Assembly: GCA_000444245.1 (NCBI GenBank)
Contig: ATSW01011921.1
Location: forward strand, 1-22,383
From: Botryllus schlosseri
Taxonomy: Eukaryota; Chordata; Ascidiacea; Stolidobranchia; Styelidae
Reading direction: 5' to 3'
DNA length: 22,383 nucleotides
Part shown: positions 1 to 7,818 of the stretch, one piece after another
Position numbering within the stretch: the stretch's first letter is position 1
Layout: each line of letters starts with the position of its first letter
The notes under the pieces: generated by a model
Told to the model about the DNA's origin: nothing
The model's input: only the letters and a program-made list of their open reading frames with translations
Database searches by the model: none
Translations under genes and position numbers: made by a program

Positions 1-67
1 ACAGAACCTTTCAAAAAGGTTAGCGTTCACACGAACCTGAACCTTTAAGAGGTACACACCATCCCTA
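1..67. mobile_element. Truncated hAT-like element, right terminus
   Basis: Read on the minus strand, the block starts TAGGGATGGTGTGTACC at position 67, resembling the TAGGGATG-type ends of Ac-like hAT transposons. Positions 9-48 also hold AACCTTT and AAAGGTT-like motifs in both orientations, as is common in hAT subterminal regions. The other end lies off the left edge, so neither a target duplication nor a matching inverted repeat can be tested. It could be a chance match. Confidence 0.35.
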
Positions 68-322
68 CTTGATATCTCCTGGAGTGAAAATTGCCTTTGC
101 CGAATAGTCTATCTTCCTTATGGGCAGGACCACCGCACCCCAAACCACCAATTAGGCGGATGAGCTCGAAGGCAATATATTTGCAATTACCGATCATATT
201 GACCGATTCAATCATGAACTATAGATAGTTTTCGCGCATCGCGCGTTTTTAGGCTGTACAGTGTACACATTATTCAGTTGTCGTGACTTTTACAAGCCAT
301 CTATGATATTTTAAATCTAACG
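68..322. other. Unassigned intergenic DNA
   Basis: No exon, RNA gene or clear repeat boundary is visible. A short GC-rich palindrome-like patch (TCGCGCATCGCGCG) lies near 232-246 and a GTACAGTGTAC palindrome near 256-266. I assign no function. Confidence 0.4.
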
Positions 323-1589
323 CAGTGCTGGTTCTCAAACTGAGGGCGCGCCCCCAGTCGGGACGCGAAAGCAACCGCGGGGAAACGCGAAGCCGCCAAA
401 AAGAAATAGTGTTTCTTGAACTCGAAATGAGTTAATTTGTGCTGAAACTTCCGAGATTCAATTATGGCAATAATCGTTATTTCAGGGTTGCCATCGACAT
501 GGACCCAAAAGTAAGGACAGTCGAAAATTAGATTAGCATTAAAAAGCGTTTTTGTGCATACTTTGTAATTATACGAGCCGTGGCATAAGGCATTCCATAC
601 TTTTCGCACAAACAATCTGCTCAAGCAACTCTTTGTTATTAGAAAATGCTTCATGGATCTCACGACAGCTCAGGTCTAGATTAACTTTTACGCAGCGCCG
701 AAACAGCACTTCGTTATCCCCCCCTCCCCAACCCAAAAACGTTGGTCTTGGGCCACCATAGCGTGATACACCATACTTCTTCACCTCGTTGTGATTAGAG
801 GCGTCAACCAAGATAAGAAAAGGCCGTACACCAAGTTTAGACAAGTCATTTTTGAGCGTATGGAGCAAGAACTCCAGTAACAATGCGTGTAGTCTTGGTC
901 CTGACCGAAGCAAACTTCTTTGCGATGTTGGAATCTGGAAATATTGCTTTGAACCATTGCAATGTCCAATCGTTGGTGAGGAATGATTGCTGGTGTTATG
1001 TAGGCTTACCATATTTTGGAAATCTAAAAAGAGGACACTTTTTCAGACATTTGAGACTTGCAAATCCGGAGAAGAATTCTCAAAAACCATTGAATTTTTC
1101 CCACTTTGTGATCGGTTGACTAGGTCATCTTTTCCGCTCAGTGCTCAAAATACCATTTTTCTTTCCGCATTGCTAGGTGGATGACTAAAAAAGGTCATTT
1201 TTCGGCCCAGAGCTAAAATCACCGTTTTTCACTCTGAAATAACCGCCGGAGCGTCACTTCTGTGCTAATTTACGGCATATCACTCGCAATTTGCTCTAAA
1301 TCTGACCTAAATTTTCAAAAAAGGGGACAAAATCTCAAAAAAGAGGACAAAAGGGCGTCCTCCGAGGACACTTTCAAAAAAGTCAAAAAAGAGGACAAAT
1401 CCTCTTAAAAGAGGACGTATGGTAAGCCTACCTAATATCTACACATTCACTGAGCAGCATTTATTAGGAATGTAATTTAGAAATAAAATTAAAATTCGCT
1501 GGAGAATATAGCTAAGATTTTTCACTCTGCCCCCCAACGTATTTATTTTTCTCATTTGGCCCGCGGAGAAAAATAATTGCCCACCCCTG
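323..1589. mobile_element. Decayed hAT-type region, possibly one composite element
   Basis: The left edge reads CAGTGCTGGTTCTCAAACTG followed by GC-rich GGGCGCGCCCCC, a signature common at hAT termini. The right edge, read on the minus strand from 1589, is CAGGGGTGGGCAATTATTTT, another hAT-like terminus. The 8-bp flanks (ATCTAACG and CCCTAACT) agree at only five positions, so the two ends may belong to different elements. Between them, on the minus strand at about 750-860, is a short peptide with the core VDASNHNEVKKYGV. It resembles the TDxSN segment of hAT/ZNF862-like transposases. A second insertion at 1000-1431 interrupts the region. No intact transposase frame remains. The hAT assignment is fair, but the claim of a single element is weak. 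Confidence 0.45.
1000..1431. mobile_element. 432-bp MITE with AGGACA motifs
   Basis: The ends are perfect 14-bp inverted repeats: GTAGGCTTACCATA at 1000-1013 and its reverse complement at 1418-1431. The interior carries many copies of GAGGACA or GGGGACA (about 1034, 1323, 1342, 1366, 1390 and 1410), mostly in runs of A and G. There is no coding capacity. I found no flanking target duplication. The size, terminal repeats and repeated subterminal motif fit a non-autonomous DNA transposon, probably hAT-related. It sits inside the 323-1589 region, so it inserted later or marks a junction between older pieces. Confidence 0.6.
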
Positions 1590-1689
1590 CCCTAACTGGT
1601 TGGTCGTTCAGCCTCCGACCATCTATTCATTACAGCGCATTGCATTGTGTGTCTTGTATATCGCATTGTATTTTCTGTGTGTGTCTCGG

Positions 1690-1912
1690 GCAGAAAAAAA
1701 ATATAATCTGACGGACATTGATTCTGCAGCTCTTTCTTGCTCTTTTTATTCCTATGTAAGGACGTTTTTTCATTGGGTAATTCTCTGGGCATTTTGTCAC
1801 TGTAAGAACAGCGGCGTGGGGAAAGAGGAGCCCAGAATAACCTTCGACGCGGAATCGAATCCTGGTCGCCCGTGTGACAGACGCTTATCATCACTACTAC
1901 GCTAGTTCCCCC
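1690..1912 (-). repeat. tRNA-Val-derived SINE
   Basis: On the minus strand the head at about 1912-1840 has the two internal RNA polymerase III promoter boxes: an A-box-like TAGCGTAGTAGT (1904-1893) and a B-box-like GATTCGATTCC (1861-1851). Between them a five-pair stem CGTCT/GGGCG, with wobble pairs, closes a seven-base loop GTCACAC. This puts U at position 33 and a CAC (valine) anticodon. The acceptor and T stems no longer pair well, so it is not a working tRNA. A non-tRNA body continues to an A/T-rich tract near 1690-1700, as in SINE tails. The 3' boundary is approximate and I do not recognise the named family. Confidence 0.6.
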
Positions 1913-2529
1913 GATACGCCCGCTTCGCGTGCGTCGCAAAATCCAGCGCTTTAGTCGGTAAACTTCGATTTATGACTGAAAATAATTTATGACTTCACTC
2001 AGGAAAAGGTACACCCAAAGATCCGTCACCGTCAGTTGGTTGGCCTAGAAATCTTTGTAGATGCGCATAATTATGGCGTGGAACGGAGAGGGAAATATCC
2101 ATGTCTCATGGCATAGGCTGGCGAACAGTTGTCTGCTGGGAATGAAGAGATGTACGTTTTGTCTGTAATCCCGGAAATACAGTGATTTCATCTTTCGGTA
2201 ATAATATGAAATCCATAGGATATCTGACGACAGTTGATTTTGATGTTTTCTGACTTCCCTAGCGCGGTAAAACGCCAGCAGTAGCTGTCTAGGTGCCATG
2301 CTACAGAAAGTGACTCCAGTTAATTAATAGCCTAATTTCATCAATTCAAAGCACCACAGTTACGATACAATGAAAAGATGGACAATGTCGAAACTACTTG
2401 AAACAGTATTTCAATCAAACATCTTGCTGACCTTAGCCTACAGATCCTAATAAGAGATTCTTGTAGTTACTGAACTTGTGAAAATTGGCGATAACTGATA
2501 AGACTGTTGATGGCTATAAAGTTCGCTTG
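1913..2529. other. Upstream flank of HIP1, no gene seen
   Basis: No convincing exon is visible on either strand. The longest frame (minus, 2299-2045) has no recognisable domain. A TATAAAG string at 2515-2521 lies about 285 bp before the HIP1 start codon and could be a promoter element, but nothing else supports it. The promoter of HIP1 presumably lies here or further upstream. Confidence 0.35.
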
Positions 2530-2590
2530 CATTAGTTGCTGAAGAGGATCAGCCGAAAATATTTGGGTTTATTTCAATATTCCTATATTG
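2530..2590 (+). repeat. Stem-loop repeat family, copy A
   Basis: This copy holds GCTGA-AGAGGA-TCAGC (stem 2538-2542 with 2549-2553), followed by CGAAAATATTTGGGTTTATT and an AATA-rich tail. The downstream part matches copies at 8663-8740 (+) and 11195-11280 (-). The stem is followed by an A/T-rich tail in all three, which suggests the 3' end of a LINE or of a SINE that uses it. It lies 210 bp upstream of the HIP1 splice-acceptor-like site. Confidence 0.55.
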
Positions 2591-2751
2591 CTCAGTTAGA
2601 TCCTAATAAAGGAACACAAGAAGTAATCGAAGAATATATGAAATGGACAAGAAATGAAACTGAATGATGTATTTTTTATTGCATTGACTCGTTACTGATT
2701 CGTCAAGTGCTTTTACAAATCATAATAGATAATTGAAAAAAGAATTTGCAA

Positions 2752-2772
2752 AAACTTGTTTTTTTTATGCAG
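2752..2772 (+). promoter_or_regulatory. Splice-acceptor-like site 28 nt before HIP1 ATG
   Basis: The sequence CTTGTTTTTTTTATGCAG ends with AG at 2771-2772, after a nine-base pyrimidine run. The HIP1 ATG follows 28 nt later. It has the form of a good 3' splice site with no coding exon visible upstream. It could accept a 5' UTR exon by cis-splicing or a spliced leader by trans-splicing. Which one cannot be told from DNA alone. Confidence 0.45.
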
Positions 2773-2800
2773 TGTCTTTATATCGTTTGTGTTTATAACA

Positions 2801-5638
2801 ATGAAACGAAACGAGGTGGACCGTGAGACTTTTGAGAAAACGCAATTCAGCAGCATCCAAAAAGCAATTAATCGCGAGGAAGTCGCAGCCAAAGAAAAGC
2901 ACATCCGAACTGCGATATTGGGCACGTATCAAGAAAAAGGCGCAAAAATATTTTGGCACGTCGTGCGTAGTTTGCAATTATCGACTAATGCCATTACTTG
3001 CTGGAAATTCTGCCATGTACTTCACAAGCTACTTCGAGACGGCCATGAAAATACTCTCGCTGATTCTCACAGGTACAAGCAACAAATTACGGATCTCGGA
3101 AATATTTGGACCCACGCCACAACTGCGTATGGAAGTATAATACCAAAATACTCTCAATTTTTAACGAGCAGAATGAAATTCACGATCAAATACAAGGAAT
3201 TCTCGGGCAATCTTTCAATAGATCCCGAAGTGTTGGAACAAATTGGCAATAACGACATTAATTCATACTTCGAACTATGTGTGGACGTAATGGATTGCTT
3301 GGAATGTCTCATGAATTTGCAGGAAGGCATTTTCAGAACGTTGGATGTTTCACGGGCTGTATCAATGACGGGACCCGGGCAATGTCGCTTAGCTCCTTGC
3401 ATCCCTGTTATTTTAGATTCGAGTCAGTTATACGATTACGCCCTTCGGGTCATGTTCAAACTTCATAGCACACTTCCAGCCGACACATTAACAGGTCACA
3501 GAGACAGATTTTCTGTCTTGTTTTCCAAGTTGAAGAGCTTCTTTTATCAATGCAGCAATATGCAATATTTCAAGAGATTGATTCAAATACCCCTTCTCCC
3601 AGACGAAGCTCCTGATTTCTTGATAAAATCCTCAGAGCGTCATCAACACGAGCCTGCTGTTATGATCGAAGAAGAGCTACAAAGAGAACCTTCTCCCGAA
3701 CCTCTCATTGAACCCCAACCCTTCAACACTGATTTTGATGCGGTTTTTGGTGCATCTCAAGCGATGAGCGATTTTTTATTTCAACAACAACCCGACGCTA
3801 GAGACTTATTGATTAGTCAGTTGCGTGCGGAAATTGAAGAATTGAAAAGAGAGATAGAACGCTTGATTGCCAACCATGGAATTGAAATTAGGAATCTTTT
3901 AGATCAAATTGATCGACTTGAGAGAGAGTTGGAGCTTCACAAGAATGCCGAATCTGTGAATCAACAAAAAGTGAATAATTTACAACGACAGTTGGTTGAG
4001 GCTCGCGCACATTTTGATAATGCATCCAAGAAATTAACTGCAGTTGGCGAAGTAGAGAAAAGGGCGTCTGCAAATGAAGATTTGTATAAACGCATGAAAG
4101 ACAAATACATGAATCTAGTGAAAGACCACGCTAGTCTCATGAGAAAAAGCACGGACGTACAAAAACACTCAGAGACTCTACAAATGAGTGCGAAAGATTA
4201 CGCAGAAAAACAGATGCAATTGACCGTTGACCATGAAAATCTACAGCGATTGCTCGCCGACAAAGAAAAAGAGTATGAGTCTGCAATGAGGTTGAAACGG
4301 GAAGAATCGGAAAGGATATTTTTGCTGACCATCGGAGCCACTGAAAAGGTAATTCAGGATGCAATCGATGATATGGTCGACCCTTTGAACGCGCAAAGTA
4401 CATGCAGTGCGGCGTCATTGATTAAGACTGTAAACGCGGCTTTGGAATCGTTAGATTCTTCACATTCTGCGGTTGAAAGTTATTTCAAAGGGAACGACAC
4501 TGTAGCGGCGAATCAAACTTTGCCGTTATTTGGACACAGTATCGCTCAGACTTTGTTGAATGGGATCGCAACATGCCATTTAGTGTCGGACGAAGATGTA
4601 AAGAATCTGAACGCCGCATGCCACTCTTTGGGCAGCGAAAGTTTAAGTTACCTGGAGAACTTACGAAAATTTGTGAATAATCCCGCGTTTGATGTGTCTC
4701 CCACCAAAATTCGCGACGATCTACAAACCATCCTATCAGCTGCCACCGATTTACTACCGAGAATGAAAGACATCACAAGCGGCGATCTGCAAGATGTTGT
4801 GGAACAGGAGATGTCTTCCACGACTAACGCGATCGAATCTGCGGCTTCTCGTATCGAGGAAATGTTGCGACAAGCACGCGAGAGAGACACTGGCTTGAAT
4901 TTAGAAGTAAACGAAAGAATATTAGATTCATGTACGGAACTGATGTTAGCTATCAAGGCTCTAATTATGTCTTCCAAAGATTTACAAAAAGAAATAGTGA
5001 ATGATGGTAGAGGCGGGTCCTCTATCAAAGAGTTTTACATGAAAAATTCCCGTTGGACCGAAGGTCTCATATCGGCCGCGAAAGCAGTCGGTTTTGGAGC
5101 GACATTACTTACAGATGCAGCAGACCAGGCCGTCACGGGTGACGGTAAATTTGAAGAAATCATCGTGTGCTCCCATGAGATTGCAGCTAGCACTGCGCAA
5201 TTAGTCGCGGCGTCTCGTGTCAAGGCTAACAAGATGTCCGTGAAATTACCGAAGCTTCAGAAAGCGTCTAAAGACGTGAATGCAGCCGCTGGTAAAGTGG
5301 TCGCGTCTACAAATAGTGGGCGTAAGCAGATTGACGAAAGTGTTGATTTCATGACGACAGATCTGTCCAAATACACGCTCACGCAAATCAAAAGAAAAGA
5401 GATGGATTCCCAAGTTCGTTTGTTGGAACTCGAACAGTTGATACAGCAAGAAAGAGTTAAACTCGGTAAATTCAGACAACAACATTATGTACTCGCCGGA
5501 GTAGATGAATCTGAGAACGAACCGGACAGTAACAGCGGAGATACAAGCAACAATACCAATGATAATGTCGCCAAAGAAGCCGTAAACTCAACCCAAAGGG
5601 TAAAACCTCCTCTGCCGATCAAACCTTCGTGGACATGA
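2801..5638 (+). CDS. HIP1: Huntingtin-interacting protein 1 / HIP1-related, intronless
   Basis: This 945-aa endocytic adaptor links clathrin coats, PI(4,5)P2-containing membrane and actin, and acts at the plasma membrane. The N-terminal ANTH domain spans about residues 8-275 and keeps the lipid-binding signature Kx9KxKH (K21, K31, K33, H34). A linker at 280-330 contains FDAVFG, aligning with the AP2/clathrin-binding FDDIFG region of human HIP1. A coiled coil covers about 335-510 and is shorter than in vertebrates. The THATCH/I-LWEQ actin-binding domain covers about 665-900, with RIEEML, RWTEGLIS, CSHEIAASTAQLVAAS and QVRLLELE. The C-terminus, KPPLPIKPSW (935-944), matches the HIP1R proline tail, so the protein combines HIP1 and HIP1R traits, as expected of a single invertebrate orthologue. 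The start is the ATG at 2801 in context ACAATGA; the frame is open back to 2756 but without another ATG. There is no intron, and the frame is intact. I saw no AATAAA or ATTAAA in the next 800 nt. It converges on Nup133. Confidence 0.96.
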   Translation: MKRNEVDRETFEKTQFSSIQKAINREEVAAKEKHIRTAILGTYQEKGAKIFWHVVRSLQLSTNAITCWKFCHVLHKLLRDGHENTLADSHRYKQQITDLGNIWTHATTAYGSIIPKYSQFLTSRMKFTIKYKEFSGNLSIDPEVLEQIGNNDINSYFELCVDVMDCLECLMNLQEGIFRTLDVSRAVSMTGPGQCRLAPCIPVILDSSQLYDYALRVMFKLHSTLPADTLTGHRDRFSVLFSKLKSFFYQCSNMQYFKRLIQIPLLPDEAPDFLIKSSERHQHEPAVMIEEELQREPSPEPLIEPQPFNTDFDAVFGASQAMSDFLFQQQPDARDLLISQLRAEIEELKREIERLIANHGIEIRNLLDQIDRLERELELHKNAESVNQQKVNNLQRQLVEARAHFDNASKKLTAVGEVEKRASANEDLYKRMKDKYMNLVKDHASLMRKSTDVQKHSETLQMSAKDYAEKQMQLTVDHENLQRLLADKEKEYESAMRLKREESERIFLLTIGATEKVIQDAIDDMVDPLNAQSTCSAASLIKTVNAALESLDSSHSAVESYFKGNDTVAANQTLPLFGHSIAQTLLNGIATCHLVSDEDVKNLNAACHSLGSESLSYLENLRKFVNNPAFDVSPTKIRDDLQTILSAATDLLPRMKDITSGDLQDVVEQEMSSTTNAIESAASRIEEMLRQARERDTGLNLEVNERILDSCTELMLAIKALIMSSKDLQKEIVNDGRGGSSIKEFYMKNSRWTEGLISAAKAVGFGATLLTDAADQAVTGDGKFEEIIVCSHEIAASTAQLVAASRVKANKMSVKLPKLQKASKDVNAAAGKVVASTNSGRKQIDESVDFMTTDLSKYTLTQIKRKEMDSQVRLLELEQLIQQERVKLGKFRQQHYVLAGVDESENEPDSNSGDTSNNTNDNVAKEAVNSTQRVKPPLPIKPSWT

Positions 5639-7141
5639 TTTATTTTGTATTTATATTCACCCTTATTAGTTTGTAAAGTTCTTTTTTGTACCTGTCGCAG
5701 TGGTCCCAGATTTTTTGTAGAAGTGGCACAAATGTAAGGGAAAACACACAACCCATGTATCAGACTAACTACAAAATATTTAGCTTTTCCAAATTCGATT
5801 AGAATTACTAGAAGATTTGTTCCAAATTGAATTGGAATTGCTCAATACCCGAATGAAATACGGCAAAAATTAAGTTAAGTTCTTATCAAATCAGAGTTGC
5901 CAGAATGGCAAATGTCTGTACATTCTTGGATAATTTCGCACAGTACATTTCTTCTGTAGCATTTTCAGGAGAACCCAAAAACGAGAGCTCGGAGACATTT
6001 CACAAGTTAGATTACCTGTATTTCGCTCTATAGAACTAAAATTATCTAGTTGTTTTGGGATGCAACGTTCAAGTTGCACTGTTAGAATATGAGTTTCGAC
6101 GCCGCTATTCTTAGCTGAGTTTAGCAGGTTGGAGACCACTGTCACACAGTAATCTATTTGCACATATTTCGTATATTGCCCCAGTTATTAGTTACACAGG
6201 ACATCCTGTTCAATCGTCTTTTACTGTAGTTGAGATCGTACACATTCTATACCCGTTATACCGATACTTGAAAAGGTGCGCTAGCGTCTCTCTGTTTATT
6301 ATGATCATTCTCTTGTACAGACACGGCTGCAGTACGCTTCAATTGTGTGATATCAAGTAAATTATTTAATTAGTTAGTTCATATAATCAATCCCGTACAA
6401 TGTATCTTATTATTTTGTAACCAGTTATAGTACAGGTTCAAGCTTCTCTGGACTTTTCAACAATTTGACTAATAGGGTCATATTGAGTGAAAAATTGTGA
6501 TGGTGGTTACAATTTTTGATATCTACTATGTAGTACTGCTGTAACTTGCTTCTGCTGATCAACTTTATGTATGTTTTACAAATGCGTCTTTTGAGTTTAG
6601 TAATCGACTCCACATTCCGTAATGAATTCTGTATCGATAATTTTCAGGGTATTTTATTATGTTTCATTCAAATGTCCTGAACATATGAAAAGAAGCATTT
6701 CAATTGAAAAGGTTGCACTTGGACTAGAGATTTCAATTTCATCACACTCGATCTGCATTGTCTGGTTAATTTTGTGTTCAAATACATGTGCAGTAATGGA
6801 CCTGGTCTCGTGTTACTGTGGATGGATTCTATCTACAACCAACCCACTTGCATGTACAGTAGGTTCACAGTGCGGATGTTGCTTTGTCAACATTGCAGCG
6901 TATTTTAGAAAGTATCTGATCCCTGCTTTGTATCTAGGCATGTACGTCGATACACTTGCCCATAAGAATGACCTCGTTCGCAGAGGGGGTCAGTAACAAA
7001 AATACTTATATATTTTTTTGGATTAGGCTACTCAAGTACTAAGCAACAAACACTCTGTCAAGCAGAACTACGTGCACGCATCCATCTTTTAGACTACCTG
7101 CACTCAACTAGTCTTATTTTTATTCTCAATAATGGTTTTAT
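5639..7141. other. HIP1 3' flank and convergent intergenic DNA
   Basis: The proximal part must include the HIP1 3' UTR, but I found no canonical poly(A) signal and no long A tract that would mark a recent retrocopy. A 124-codon frame at 6622-6996 (+) is rich in cysteine and hydrophobic residues. It matches no family I know and is probably chance. No RNA gene or clear mobile element is visible before the repeat beginning near 7142. Confidence 0.4.
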
Positions 7142-7500
7142 AGGCAGTGTCACAGTATTATGAATCGAGTCCAAGTCATTGTGTTGACTGTTCAGCGTCC
7201 AGTTAAAGTCTTGTTAAACCCACTTTTTATAACTGTTTCGTGATATCGAATAGTTCGCATTTACAAGATACAAATTTTTCTCACTTTTAGCAGTTTCTGG
7301 TCGCATTTTCAAGTACCAGTACCAATAGTGTGGCTACTTTACTATTCTTCGAAATTACAATGAAATGTTGATCTTTACCATCTGAAGTTCGAGTCATACG
7401 CAATGACTCGAGTCCAAGTCGAGTCAATACACAGATTGACTCGAGTGGAGCAGAGTCATTTCCGTATTTTGAGAAAATGACTAGAGTCAAGTTAGATAGA
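7142..7500. repeat. GACTCGAGTC-family repeat, copy near Nup133 3' end
   Basis: The segment contains repeated GAGTCAAGTC-like and ACTCGAGTC-like words, for example near 7170, 7385-7440 and 7475-7495. The same motif family recurs at 11655-11790, 12430-14060 and 21323-21520. Clear terminal repeats are not visible here, so the boundaries are approximate. It lies within 700 bp of the Nup133 stop codon and may overlap its 3' UTR. Confidence 0.45.
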
Positions 7501-7818
7501 ACGAACCTTCGTTACTGGCCAACTGCTAAAACTACTCACCTAAACTGTTCCAAGCTGTCTATCAAAATCGAAGCATTGAACAAAACTGTACCAAGTAGGT
7601 TTTGTTCATGGATCGGTTTTGTTCATGGATCGCAACATGATATGAAATTGCAGACACAGCCCACGGAGCCAGAAAATATTTCCGAGGGTTCCCCAAAAAC
7701 CGACCAGCTTCAACAACAATTGTCAGGCCAGTCAATGAACAAAATAAACGAAAATTGCAGTAGAAAATTACGATAAGCAGCGGGCATTGGCAGTCGTTGT
7801 CTGTAAACAAAATAAGCT

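Noticed and set aside
569-1012. 147-codon minus frame as a host gene
   Set aside because: Only a short part resembles a transposase, the rest is unconserved, and the region is bounded by hAT-like ends.
1840-1912. A functional tRNA gene
   Set aside because: Only the boxes and the anticodon arm are kept; the acceptor and T stems do not pair, and a SINE-like body follows.
2515-2521. TATAAAG as the HIP1 TATA box
   Set aside because: A single match in A/T-rich DNA, 285 bp from the ATG, with no other core-promoter signal.
2756-2800. Upstream extension of HIP1 by 15 residues from a TTG codon
   Set aside because: It needs a non-ATG start and translates a polypyrimidine tract typical of a splice acceptor. 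The ATG at 2801 has a good context and matches where the conserved ANTH region begins.
6622-6996. 124-codon plus frame with many cysteines
   Set aside because: No domain, signal peptide with a plausible mature protein, or homologue is recognisable. The length is compatible with chance in A/T-rich DNA.
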